This document shows positions 1 to 7,720 of a stretch of DNA of 19,996 nucleotides, piece after piece (position 1 is the first letter of the stretch; each line of letters starts with the position of its first letter). Source of the stretch: Cuniculiplasma sp052315315 (lineage in GTDB: Archaea > Thermoplasmatota > Thermoplasmata > Thermoplasmatales > Thermoplasmataceae); NCBI GenBank assembly GCA_052315315.1, contig JBLSDE010000031.1, positions 1-19,996 of the forward strand. The letters are read 5' to 3'. Below the pieces are notes generated by a model that saw only the letters and a list, made by a program, of their open reading frames with translations, was not told where the DNA came from and did no database searches. Made by a program: the position numbers and the translations under genes.

Positions 1-400
1 GAATGTATATTTCCTTCCTTTTACTAAAGGATTGCTTATATGCTCTTGGTAATTCAGCACTGCACAACTCAACTTCCCTTAAAAATATGGGCCTATTGAA
101 CAAATTAAATAAAAGTAACAATGACATATCTCCAGTTCTTCCCGGATATCTCTTGCTTACTGCATTTCCTATCATAGAATAAATGGAGATTACCTTCCCA
201 TCATCAATAGAGTAAACCTTGGCTGGTTTAATATCTTTGTATTTTAAAAACCCACTATCAACCATGGAGCTGAGATATCCAGAGAGGGTTAATCTGTGCA
301 CCTTAATGCCCCTCGATTCAAGTTTTTCTCTTATCCCCGATATTGAAAGCTCATCATCTTTTAGTACTTCCAATATCTGCCTTGAGATCCCGCTAATCAT
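1..400 (-). CDS. Winged-helix-like protein, partial (C-terminus beyond window)
   Basis: An open minus-strand frame starts at ATG 400-398 and stays open to the window edge, giving 133 visible residues and no stop. The first 65 or so residues alternate helix-like and turn-like segments ending in a basic, Tyr-rich stretch (MISGISRQILEVLK, then LTLSGYLSSMVDSGFLKY), as in a winged helix-turn-helix DNA-binding domain; this is a fold guess from the pattern, not a recognised family. The start codon overlaps the last codons and TAG of purB by 8 bases, so the two are almost certainly co-transcribed and translationally coupled. That pairing suggests, without proving, a regulatory or nucleotide-related role. 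No separate promoter is visible. Confidence 0.7.
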   Translation of the reverse strand, partial: MISGISRQILEVLKDDELSISGIREKLESRGIKVHRLTLSGYLSSMVDSGFLKYKDIKPAKVYSIDDGKVISIYSMIGNAVSKRYPGRTGDMSLLLLFNLFNRPIFLREVELCSAELPRAYKQSFSKRKEIYI

Positions 401-1745
401 TTGTTATCTTTCTCCATTTCATAGTGTTTTCAATAGCTTTTTCGCATATTAATTCATAGGAACCAAGGAAATTCTCAGGTTTAACGATTTCAATTATTTC
501 ATCATTACCGAAATATTTTCCGAATTCACCTTTCTCCAAAATATCGACCAGGTTCCTTTTTTCCTCATAGAATTCCATTGATATTTTCCTTATCATTTCA
601 TGTGCCTTTTGTCTATCCACGCCCTTCAAGGTAAGCTCACTGGTAAGTCTCTCCGATATACATAACTGAGAACCTTTTAGATTTTCAGCCATAACATTTT
701 GGTGTACTCTTAAATTGCTTAAAATCTTTGTCATCTTAACTAATATATAATCAGTTAAAATGCAGGAATAAGGAATAGTAAACCGCTCCAAGGCGCTGTT
801 TGTAAGGTCCCTCTCGTGCCATGTTACGGCAGATTCACTTTCAGGAACAACCATAGATCTAACAAATCTGGAAATACTGCAAACATTTTCGCACTCAATT
901 GGGTTTCTTTTCGCAGGCATTGCTGAGGAGCCAACTTGACTTTTTTCATCAAAAAACTCCATAACTTCATTTATTTCCGGTCTCTGAAGGTTTCTTATTT
1001 CAGTACCTATCTTATCAAGAGTGACACATATACCTGAAAGTATCTGGAGAAATTCAATATATCTATCCCTAGCCACGAGCTGACCTGTAGCTATTTCCGA
1101 ATTAAGGCCAAGGCTCTCCATACATCTCATTGAAACTAACAGACCTTGACTTTTCATTGAAGCCCCCGTTCCCACTGGGCCCAAAGCTTTACCAACAAGG
1201 ACTCTCTCCCTAGCTGAATGAAGTCTTTGTAAATGTCTATTCATCTCCTCTAACCATGTTGAGACCTTTAACCCAAAGGTTATTGGACTGGCATGTTGAC
1301 CGTGTGTTCTTCCCAGCATTGCTGTGCTGGAATATTTTTTGATTAAACTTATCATTGAATCCTGAATTGAAAAGATATCCTGATATAAGACTTCATAAAA
1401 TTCCTTTAATTGCAATGCAGTGGCAGTATCGATTATATCATTAGATGTTAGACCAAAGTGCAAATAGGGGGATTCCTGACCTGCCTGTTCCGCCACTGTT
1501 CTCAGGAAGGCCATTATATCATGATGGGTTTCCTTTTCAATCTCCGACACCCTTTGAATATTCACGCCTTCATTCAGCACTTTAGTTAGAGGCTGAAGAT
1601 TAATCTCAGGTATTACACCCTCCGCAATCTGTGCTTTCAATACTTCTATCTCAACCTTAAGCATTAAATTAAAGCGATTCTGCAAGTCAAATATTTTTTT
1701 AACATTTTCTCGTCCATATCTTGAATCAATTGGGGAAATTATCAT
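393..1745 (-). CDS. purB: Adenylosuccinate lyase
   Basis: Cytosolic enzyme of purine synthesis that removes fumarate from SAICAR and from adenylosuccinate. The 450 residues match the usual family length. Visible landmarks in order: N-terminal SPIDSRYG (4-11), KETHHD (71-76), TSND (100-103), GRTHGQHASP (145-154) with the conserved His148, and the fumarase/aspartase superfamily signature SSAMPAKRNP (273-282) on the flexible loop carrying the catalytic serine. The start at 1745 is chosen because the SPIDSRYG segment follows at once and a TATA-like element lies about 25 bases upstream. The end overlaps the start of a winged-helix-like gene. Nothing looks broken. Argininosuccinate lyase and fumarase are less likely given the PurB-type N-terminus. 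Confidence 0.97.
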   Translation of the reverse strand: MIISPIDSRYGRENVKKIFDLQNRFNLMLKVEIEVLKAQIAEGVIPEINLQPLTKVLNEGVNIQRVSEIEKETHHDIMAFLRTVAEQAGQESPYLHFGLTSNDIIDTATALQLKEFYEVLYQDIFSIQDSMISLIKKYSSTAMLGRTHGQHASPITFGLKVSTWLEEMNRHLQRLHSARERVLVGKALGPVGTGASMKSQGLLVSMRCMESLGLNSEIATGQLVARDRYIEFLQILSGICVTLDKIGTEIRNLQRPEINEVMEFFDEKSQVGSSAMPAKRNPIECENVCSISRFVRSMVVPESESAVTWHERDLTNSALERFTIPYSCILTDYILVKMTKILSNLRVHQNVMAENLKGSQLCISERLTSELTLKGVDRQKAHEMIRKISMEFYEEKRNLVDILEKGEFGKYFGNDEIIEIVKPENFLGSYELICEKAIENTMKWRKITND

Positions 1746-1766
1746 TGCGAATGCCTATGATCACAG

Positions 1767-1774
1767 ATTTAAAA
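1767..1774 (-). promoter_or_regulatory. TATA-type promoter element of purB
   Basis: The minus strand reads TTTTAAAT centred about 25 bases before the purB ATG (1745), the spacing expected for a leaderless archaeal transcript. A second AT-rich run lies a few bases further upstream (1777-1784). The call rests on position and composition only. Confidence 0.5.
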
Positions 1775-1829
1775 AACTTTTATACGTGAGATTGAAATTG
1801 TTCTTATTCCCATAACAAAGAATGAATAT

Positions 1830-2462
1830 CTATTCATCAAAGAGAAAGTAACCAGAACTGCCCTTCCATATCTTCTTTGATCCCTTGATATCAATAGATC
1901 GGTTGAACCACCCCGTTACTAGGGATTCATATTCACCCCCTTCTCCCGATATGTTAATACTGTATCTTTCACTGAGTGAGGCAAGTCTTCTAATCATATC
2001 TTCATCTAATGCACTTCCTAACATATCTTCCGTTAACCCTTCAGCAGAAACAGAACACAATAAGGCTCTAATTCTGGAACGAATAACTTCCTTAACTTCC
2101 TTCGTCTGATCCACGAGCCATAGAGGAGTGTAAGATACCAGGTTATTCTCTGTACACATCTTCTCAATTCTTGTCTTTTGAAAATTCGAAGCTATTGCAC
2201 CACTTATTATCATTTTGCAATTGTTTTCTATGGCTATCTTAGGTATTTGAATGTAAAATTCACTTTCCGGTATGGTAACATTTGGAATATTTAACAAAGC
2301 TGAAATTTTCGGCACAATCCAGGTGTTTGGATAATGAAACATTTCAGAGTATTCCTCTGGCCGAACAGAAACTGATAACACAACATCGTGACCCTGATCC
2401 ATAGCAAATAATGTAGAAAGGAAAGAATCCTTACCGCCTGAAAGAAGAGATATAGCTCTCAT
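1830..2462 (-). CDS. dph6: Diphthine--ammonia ligase (Dph6 type, ATP-PPase)
   Basis: Probable ATP-dependent amidase for the last step of diphthamide formation on the conserved histidine of translation elongation factor 2. The 210 residues are the size of a stand-alone archaeal Dph6. The PP-loop SGGKDS is at residues 8-13, followed by the family segment MFHYPN (41-46), a GAIASNFQKTRIE block (88-100) and the hallmark GEGGEYES (173-180). These blocks distinguish it from other PP-loop ATPases. It starts at 2462, with the PP-loop close to the N-terminus as normal, and an AT-rich promoter element about 24 bases upstream. It diverges from a peroxiredoxin gene across only 43 bases and lies 84 bases upstream of purB on the same strand, with a separate promoter for purB between them. 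Confidence 0.93.
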   Translation of the reverse strand: MRAISLLSGGKDSFLSTLFAMDQGHDVVLSVSVRPEEYSEMFHYPNTWIVPKISALLNIPNVTIPESEFYIQIPKIAIENNCKMIISGAIASNFQKTRIEKMCTENNLVSYTPLWLVDQTKEVKEVIRSRIRALLCSVSAEGLTEDMLGSALDEDMIRRLASLSERYSINISGEGGEYESLVTGWFNRSIDIKGSKKIWKGSSGYFLFDE

Positions 2463-2469
2463 GTTAATC

Positions 2470-2490
2470 TTAAATAGTTTTTATTTATAT
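2470..2490. promoter_or_regulatory. Compact divergent promoter, dph6 / peroxiredoxin
   Basis: The 43 bases between the two starts hold two AT boxes. TATAAAT on the minus strand (about 2489-2483) is 24 bases from the dph6 ATG. TTAAATA on the plus strand (2470-2476), or the TTTATTTATAT run itself, is placed for transcription towards the peroxiredoxin. Both promoters must overlap physically. Confidence 0.5.
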
Positions 2491-2505
2491 CAACTTGGTG
2501 AAAAT

Positions 2506-2979
2506 ATGGCATTAAAAGTAGGAGATAAGGCACCGGATTTTGAACTTGCGGATACTTCAAATAAAATGGTAAAACTGAGCGATTTTAGGGGAGAAAAGGT
2601 TGTACTTGCCTTCTTCCCTGGGGCTTTTACAGGTGTATGTACAAAGGAAATGTGCACGTTCAGAGATTCCATGACTGCATTTAACAACCTAAAGGCGAAA
2701 GTCGTTGGTATAAGTGTTGATACCCCATTCTCCCTGAAAAAGTTCCAGGATGAGAATAAATTAACATTTACTCTACTCAGCGATCACTCTAAGGAAACAA
2801 TTAAAAAATATGGTATAGTGCATAACAAATTTATTGGAATTCCAAGCCTTGACGTTTCGAAGAGATCGGTATTCATACTGGATAAGGACGGAAAAATTGT
2901 ATATGCATGGGTATCTGAGGATCCTGGCAAAGAGCCAAACTACGATGAAATTAAGAAAAAGTTAGAAGAAATGAACTAA
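2506..2979 (+). CDS. Peroxiredoxin, PrxQ/Bcp-like
   Basis: Cytosolic thiol peroxidase that reduces hydrogen or organic peroxides. The start at 2506 is preferred over the in-frame ATG at 2461: it gives the standard N-terminus MALKVGDKAPDFEL, has a Shine-Dalgarno-like GGTGA at 2497-2501, and the upstream ATG would lie inside the promoter region and overlap the dph6 start. The resulting protein has 157 residues, normal for the family. The peroxidatic motif PGAFTGVCT places Cys45 in the PxxxTxxC context, and Cys50 follows with the CxxxxC spacing of atypical two-Cys PrxQ proteins. The thioredoxin-fold core continues through VVGISVD and a late SVFILDKDGKI segment. It stands alone, diverging from dph6. 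The electron donor is not encoded nearby. Confidence 0.93.
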   Translation: MALKVGDKAPDFELADTSNKMVKLSDFRGEKVVLAFFPGAFTGVCTKEMCTFRDSMTAFNNLKAKVVGISVDTPFSLKKFQDENKLTFTLLSDHSKETIKKYGIVHNKFIGIPSLDVSKRSVFILDKDGKIVYAWVSEDPGKEPNYDEIKKKLEEMN

Positions 2980-2998
2980 AAAGTTTTACTTCATCTCA

Positions 2999-3004
2999 TT
3001 TTTT
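2999..3004 (+). terminator. T-tract terminator after peroxiredoxin
   Basis: A run of six T lies 20 bases after the peroxiredoxin stop, in an AT-rich context without a strong hairpin, the usual archaeal terminator style. Confidence 0.4.
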
Positions 3005-3032
3005 ATTTAAAAACATCTACTTTGGAATATTG

Positions 3033-3040
3033 TTTTATAT
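3033..3040 (+). promoter_or_regulatory. TATA box of the acyl-CoA synthetase gene
   Basis: TTTTATAT is centred about 25 bases before the ATG at 3062, and no Shine-Dalgarno sequence precedes that ATG, so a leaderless transcript is likely. Confidence 0.6.
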
Positions 3041-3061
3041 TGTTTTTCATTTAACTCTCCT

Positions 3062-4672
3062 ATGGCTTATGTAAAATATGAATTAACACTCGGGAATCTA
3101 CTTCATAGTGCTGTTAAGAGAAATCCAAGTCAGATAATTGTTGACCCAGAGAAGGGACCTTACAAATTTTCGGATTTTGAATCTAGAGTTAATGCACTGG
3201 CAAAGGCTCTGGTTGAAATAGGAGTAAGTCCCCGCGATCGAGTGGCCGTTCTTGACTGGGATACAAGGCAGTATTTAGAATCTTTTTATGCGGTTCCTAT
3301 GACAGGGGCGATCCTTCACACTGTAAATATTAGATACCCCGTGGAACTCATATATTATACCATGCAACACGCAGAAGATTCCTATATTATTATAAGGGAT
3401 GAGATTGCTAAAATGTTTATCAATTACAAGGATCTTTTTGGATTTGTTAAAGGATGGATCATTTATTCTTCATCCCATACTAAGATGGATTTTCCATTTA
3501 ATAATGTGTATGACTATGATGAACTCATTCAAAGGGATTCTCACTCACCATTGCCTGCTGTGGTGGAAGATGATACAGCAACATTGTTTTACACATCAGG
3601 TTCAACAGGAATGCCTAAGGGTGTTTCATTCTCCCATAGAGATCTTGTTTTGCATGCCTATGCCCTTATAGCAACCCTTTCGGATGAACCAGCTTCGATC
3701 AATTCCAGGGATGTAATAATGCCCCTCGTCCCCATGTTCCATGTTCATGCTTGGGGATTGCCTCAAACATTTCTAATTAAGGGGTGCAAGTATGTTCTGG
3801 CTGGCAGATATAATCCATCTCAGGAATTAAAATTAATCAAGGATAATGGAGTTACAATCTCTGCAATGGTTCCATCAATCCTTTATATGCTCATCAACGA
3901 GTCTGGAGCTTCAGATTTGTTTCCTAAAATAAATTTCAGAGCCATTATTGGTGGTGGAGCCCTTTCACGGGGGCTTAATGAAGCAGCAAAGAAATTGAAC
4001 ATAAGTACTATGGGAGCATATGGTATGTCAGAAACAGCACCCCTACTCACGGCTTCCGTATACAATTTTGATACGATGAATATGAATGAAGAAGAGAGGT
4101 CGAAATACAGTATTAAAGCTGGACTCCCTGCAAGTATGGTAGAGGTTAGAATTGTTGATAAAAACGGAAAAGAGATTCCTAAAGGGACCGAAAAAATTGG
4201 AGAAATAACGGTTAGGGCTCCATGGCTGACTCATGAGTATTACAAGGATCCTGAGTCAACAAAGAAATTGTGGCAGGAGGGGTGGCTTCATACCGGTGAT
4301 TTAGGTTATCTGGACAGTTTAGGCTATTTAACAATTGTAGATAGAGAAAAGGATTCCGTAAAGTCAGGAGGAGAATTTATACCCACCCTGATCCTTGAGG
4401 ATATAATTAGTCTCTACGGAAAAATAGGTGAAGTAGCAGTTATAGGTAGGAAGGACGATAAATGGGGAGAACGCCCCATTGCCATTTACACTTCCAAGGA
4501 GCCTATCGATACGGAGGACCTAAAGCAATTCCTGCAGAAATTTGTAGAGCAAAGAAGAATCGAGAAATTTTGGATTCCAGACGAATTTATCAGGGTAGAT
4601 GAATTTGAAAAGGGATCAACGGGTAAAATCGATAAAAAGGTGTTGAGGAAGAAATTCGCAGAAGAGAATTGA
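3062..4672 (+). CDS. AMP-forming fatty acyl-CoA synthetase
   Basis: Member of the ANL adenylating superfamily, probably activating medium- or long-chain fatty acids to acyl-CoA with ATP. All core motifs are present in order in 536 residues: the phosphate-binding loop YTSGSTGMPKG (177-187), the A5 block GAYGMSETAP (318-327), HTGDLGY (410-416), the hinge region DREKDSVKSGG (427-437) and the C-terminal TGK with Lys522, which is needed for adenylate formation. There is no carrier-protein or reductase domain. The overall layout (LGNLLHSAV start, FYAVPMTGAILHTVN, PMFHVHAWGLP) resembles fatty-acid ligases more than acetyl-CoA synthetase, but chain length cannot be read from sequence. The gene has its own TATA box and is not in an obvious beta-oxidation cluster here. 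It ends 92 bases before ftsZ. Confidence 0.93.
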   Translation: MAYVKYELTLGNLLHSAVKRNPSQIIVDPEKGPYKFSDFESRVNALAKALVEIGVSPRDRVAVLDWDTRQYLESFYAVPMTGAILHTVNIRYPVELIYYTMQHAEDSYIIIRDEIAKMFINYKDLFGFVKGWIIYSSSHTKMDFPFNNVYDYDELIQRDSHSPLPAVVEDDTATLFYTSGSTGMPKGVSFSHRDLVLHAYALIATLSDEPASINSRDVIMPLVPMFHVHAWGLPQTFLIKGCKYVLAGRYNPSQELKLIKDNGVTISAMVPSILYMLINESGASDLFPKINFRAIIGGGALSRGLNEAAKKLNISTMGAYGMSETAPLLTASVYNFDTMNMNEEERSKYSIKAGLPASMVEVRIVDKNGKEIPKGTEKIGEITVRAPWLTHEYYKDPESTKKLWQEGWLHTGDLGYLDSLGYLTIVDREKDSVKSGGEFIPTLILEDIISLYGKIGEVAVIGRKDDKWGERPIAIYTSKEPIDTEDLKQFLQKFVEQRRIEKFWIPDEFIRVDEFEKGSTGKIDKKVLRKKFAEEN

Positions 4673-4736
4673 AAGAATAAAACCTAAAATTTTATTTTCC
4701 CAAGAAATGAGTTAGATATCTGGTAAGTGGGTATAT

Positions 4737-4744
4737 CTTAAATA
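4737..4744 (+). promoter_or_regulatory. TATA-like promoter element of ftsZ
   Basis: CTTAAATA lies about 24 bases before the ftsZ ATG at 4765, in a TATATCTTAAATAAG context. A T-rich tract (4687-4698) that may terminate the previous gene lies just upstream. Confidence 0.5.
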
Positions 4745-4764
4745 AGGCGAATTCATATTCTAAT

Positions 4765-5841
4765 ATGTTTAATGGGAAAGATGACCTGTCGGATCTTTCG
4801 GATTTAGGCTTAAAGGACGAAGAATTAGACAAAATCTTAGATGAAAATAAATTAAAGATTCGTATAATTGGAGTGGGAGGAGCAGGTTCTAATACAGTAA
4901 ATAAAATGTATGAGAAAAAATTCAGAAGTGAAGTTGCTGATGTGATGACTGTTGCAGTAAACACAGATGCAGTGCATTTAAAGGAAATCAGAGCGGATAA
5001 AAGATTTGTAATTGGTAAGAGCCTTAGCAAAGGAAGAGGGGCTGGTGCCGATCCTTCTAAAGGTGAGCAGGCAGCAAGAGAATCCGTTAATGAAATAGAC
5101 AAAGCTCTTGAAGGTACAAAGATTGCTGTTATAGTTGCAGGAATGGGTGGAGGTACAGGTACTGGTGCGGCCCCTTTTATTGCATCAAGGTGCAAGAAGA
5201 GTGGTGCACTATCAATAGGTATTTGTTCGTGGCCCCTTAAAGGTGAAGGGAAAATACGGGAGCAAAATGCAAGAATTGGCTTAACCAATTTTGTAAGAGC
5301 TGCTGATTCAGTAATACTGTTCCAGAATGATGAGATCGTAAAACTTGTACCCAACGAGAGGGTAGATGCTGCCCTAGCCTTTGCTGACTCCATAATGATG
5401 CAGGCTATTGAAGGAATAATAGATTCCGTAACGAGAACAACTCAGGTCAACACTGAAATGTCTGATCTTGAAAAGGTGATGTCTAAAAAGGGCATTGGTA
5501 CCTTTGGAGTTGGCGTATCCGACTCTCCTCCGGGTCAAAGGGTTCAGGAGGCCTTTGAACAGGCAATGAACTCGCCATTCAGCAACATTAAAATGGATCA
5601 GGCAAAGGCCATGCTTATCAGTATAACTGGTGGAGACGATTTGCAGATGAGTGAACAAACCGAGGCAATGGAACTGGCCAGACAGAGAATAGGAAGAGAC
5701 GCGATCATAATTCCAAGACTCGGCACGGATAAAGAAATAAATGGGAAGATAAAAATACTCATCTTTGCAACTGGAATCCCGTCAGGATTTGAAGATCTTC
5801 AAACTAATGATGGAGATTTCTCGGTTAGTTCCATCGAATAA
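4765..5841 (+). CDS. ftsZ: Cell division GTPase FtsZ
   Basis: Tubulin-like GTPase that polymerises at the division site. In 358 residues it carries the T1 loop GVGGAGSNTVN (36-46), NTDAV (66-70), the tubulin signature GGGTGTGAAP (128-137) and the EGKIREQ region (161-167). The synergy (T7) loop reads NTEMSD (229-234): Asn229 and Asp234 align with the canonical NxDxxD residues, but the middle acid is Glu231 rather than Asp. The N-terminus has a short acidic stretch, and the protein ends soon after the C-terminal domain, with no long linker. It is a single gene with its own promoter; no sepF or other division gene is adjacent. The archaeal paralogue class (FtsZ1 or FtsZ2) was not resolved; CetZ is less likely given the GGGTGTG loop and length. 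Confidence 0.96.
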   Translation: MFNGKDDLSDLSDLGLKDEELDKILDENKLKIRIIGVGGAGSNTVNKMYEKKFRSEVADVMTVAVNTDAVHLKEIRADKRFVIGKSLSKGRGAGADPSKGEQAARESVNEIDKALEGTKIAVIVAGMGGGTGTGAAPFIASRCKKSGALSIGICSWPLKGEGKIREQNARIGLTNFVRAADSVILFQNDEIVKLVPNERVDAALAFADSIMMQAIEGIIDSVTRTTQVNTEMSDLEKVMSKKGIGTFGVGVSDSPPGQRVQEAFEQAMNSPFSNIKMDQAKAMLISITGGDDLQMSEQTEAMELARQRIGRDAIIIPRLGTDKEINGKIKILIFATGIPSGFEDLQTNDGDFSVSSIE

Positions 5842-5909
5842 TTTTTCTGGTTTGTAAACAAAAAGTTTTAACAGAAAATCGAATGAAGGTATATAGGGGA
5901 ATATAGGTC

Positions 5910-6764
5910 ATGGTTGAAAATGCAGGGAATAAAAAAAGTAGTTTGATTCTTAGTAATGAAGATTTAAAAGAGATAGCTAAAAAGGCCCGTAATTTAATAA
6001 TCCGGATGGTTTATAGAGCCCAGAGCGGTCATCCGGGGGGCTCACTCAGTATTATAGATGTTTTAACCGAACTTTATTTCAACGAAATGCACATTGATCC
6101 AACTGACCAGAATCTTGCAGATCGAGATAGACTGGTAATGAGCAAAGGACACGCATCACCCGCACTCTATAGCATTTTAGCTTTGAGGGGATATTTCCCA
6201 CAGGACCTTCTCTTGGACTTTAGAAAGATAAATTCTAAGCTGGAAGGGCATGTTCATCGTGGAGTGCCAGGGGTTGAAACATCCACTGGATCCCTGGGGC
6301 AAGGCTTGGGCATTGGGGTTGGAATGGCCATAGCATCTAAAATTGATAACAATCCTTACAGGGTTTTCGTTATACTGGGAGATGGGGAAATTGAGGAAGG
6401 AAACGTCTGGGAAAGTCTAATGGCCGGAAGTAAGTACAAGCTCAATAATCTGATTGCCATTCTTGATAAAAATGGGGTTCAACTGGATGGTTATACCAAG
6501 GACATCATGCCGATGGATAAACTTAAGGAGAGGGTAGAAGCCTTTGGTTGGGCTGCATACGAATTTAATGGTCATGATTTTGAAGAAATAAGAAAAGCCA
6601 TGGAATTTGCAAGAACTATAAAGGATAGACCAGTTTTTCTTATTGCGCATACTGTAAAGGGAAAGGGTGTTAGTTATATGGAAAATAATAGTAAATATCA
6701 TGGCTCCCCACCAGCCAATGAAGAGGAATATGAAAGAGCTTTAAAGGAGATTGATGCAGAATGA
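5910..6764 (+). CDS. Transketolase, N-terminal subunit
   Basis: Thiamine-diphosphate-binding half of a two-subunit transketolase, which transfers two-carbon ketol units in the non-oxidative pentose phosphate pathway. In 284 residues it shows AQSGHPGGSLS (37-47), SKGHASPALYS (78-88), and the ThDP motif starting at GDG (157-159) and ending near Asn188 (DKNGVQLDG). It lacks the pyrimidine-binding and C-terminal domains, which are supplied by the next gene. Its stop overlaps that start by ATGA (6761-6764), so the two are translationally coupled and presumably form one complex. The start at 5910 has an AT-rich box about 40 bases upstream and a purine-rich AGGGG in between, so here a short leader is plausible. 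Confidence 0.95.
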   Translation: MVENAGNKKSSLILSNEDLKEIAKKARNLIIRMVYRAQSGHPGGSLSIIDVLTELYFNEMHIDPTDQNLADRDRLVMSKGHASPALYSILALRGYFPQDLLLDFRKINSKLEGHVHRGVPGVETSTGSLGQGLGIGVGMAIASKIDNNPYRVFVILGDGEIEEGNVWESLMAGSKYKLNNLIAILDKNGVQLDGYTKDIMPMDKLKERVEAFGWAAYEFNGHDFEEIRKAMEFARTIKDRPVFLIAHTVKGKGVSYMENNSKYHGSPPANEEEYERALKEIDAE

Positions 6765-7720
6765 AAACTACAGAGAGCCTGAGGGAGACGTACGGAAAGA
6801 AACTTGTAGAACTTGGTGAAAAACACAAAGATATTGTTGTTCTTGATGCGGACCTTTCATCTTCCACCAAGACGGCTGAATTTGGTAAGAAATTTCCCGG
6901 TAGATTCTTTAACATGGGTATCTCAGAGCAATCTATGGTCACAGCTGCCGCAGGACTCGCTCTCTCCGGAAAAAAACCATTTGTTTCCACCTTTGCCGTC
7001 TTTCTGATGCGTACCTATGAACAGATACGCCAGTCTGTATGCTACAACAATATAGATGTTAAATTCGTGGTAACTCACGCAGGAATAACAGTTGGGGAAG
7101 ATGGAGCTACTCACCAGATAATTGAGGATGTCGGCATCATGAGTGGTCTCCCCAACATGAAAGTTATCGTACCTGCAGATAGCATAGAAACATCATCTGT
7201 CATGGAATATCTGGTTGAGAAAACCAAGACACCATATTATGTAAGACTCAGCAGGGAGAAATTCCCCGTGATTAATGATAAGGATTATGAATTCCGAGAA
7301 GGACGTAATACTGTTCTTAAGGACGGCAGTGACCTGACTATTTTCTGCAATGGTTCAATGGTTGATCTTTCCCTTCAAGCTGCTCAGCAGCTGAAAGAGC
7401 AAGCCATAGATGCCGCCGTAGTGAATGTTTCATCCTTAAAACCCATAGACAGAGAAGGAATAATCAAATATGGAAAACAAACAGGACATGTGGTAACGGC
7501 CGAAGAACATTCGATCTACAATGGGTTAGGCAGTAGAGTATCGGAGGTCCTTTCCGAAGAGTATCCGGTTCCAGTTGTAAGAGTAGGTATGAAGGATACC
7601 TTTGGAAAATCAGGAAAATCATGGGAACTATTCGATTATTTTCATATGGGAGTTAAGGATATAGTATCAGCAGGAATCAGGAGCTTTAGAGAGGTGAAAA
7701 AATATGAAACTATTTCTTGA
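6761..7720 (+). CDS. Transketolase, C-terminal subunit
   Basis: Partner of the preceding gene: it carries the pyrimidine-binding domain and the C-terminal domain, completing the active site. In 319 residues the segment NMGISEQSMVTAAAG (51-65) contains the conserved Glu56 that activates the cofactor. The region VTHAGITVGEDGATHQ follows, and the C-terminal domain contains VVTAEEHSIYNGLGS and a GMKDTFGKSGKSWEL stretch typical of split transketolases and DXS-like proteins. DXS itself is unlikely because the N-terminal partner is a separate transketolase-type protein and archaea make isoprenoids by the mevalonate route. It overlaps transaldolase by 17 bases. Split transketolases are the normal archaeal form. 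Confidence 0.95.
   Translation: MKTTESLRETYGKKLVELGEKHKDIVVLDADLSSSTKTAEFGKKFPGRFFNMGISEQSMVTAAAGLALSGKKPFVSTFAVFLMRTYEQIRQSVCYNNIDVKFVVTHAGITVGEDGATHQIIEDVGIMSGLPNMKVIVPADSIETSSVMEYLVEKTKTPYYVRLSREKFPVINDKDYEFREGRNTVLKDGSDLTIFCNGSMVDLSLQAAQQLKEQAIDAAVVNVSSLKPIDREGIIKYGKQTGHVVTAEEHSIYNGLGSRVSEVLSEEYPVPVVRVGMKDTFGKSGKSWELFDYFHMGVKDIVSAGIRSFREVKKYETIS
7691..7697 (+). promoter_or_regulatory. Shine-Dalgarno sequence for transaldolase
   Basis: GAGGTGA lies 6 bases before the transaldolase ATG, inside the end of the preceding gene. It is one of the few clear ribosome binding sites in the window and decides the start at 7704; it fits a downstream operon gene that cannot be leaderless. Confidence 0.75.

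Noticed and set aside
2461..2505. N-terminal extension of the peroxiredoxin from ATG 2461
   Set aside because: It would add 15 non-conserved residues encoded by promoter sequence; the inner ATG 2506 has a Shine-Dalgarno sequence and gives the family-standard N-terminus.
4692..5393. Minus-strand 233-codon open frame antisense to ftsZ
   Set aside because: It is the mirror of the ftsZ codons, with a biased Ser/Pro/Ala/Leu composition and no motif; ftsZ itself is certain.
6761..7720. DXS or pyruvate dehydrogenase E1-beta as identity of the second transketolase gene
   Set aside because: The N-terminal partner is a transketolase-type subunit, transaldolase follows in the same operon, and no E2 or lipoyl gene is near.
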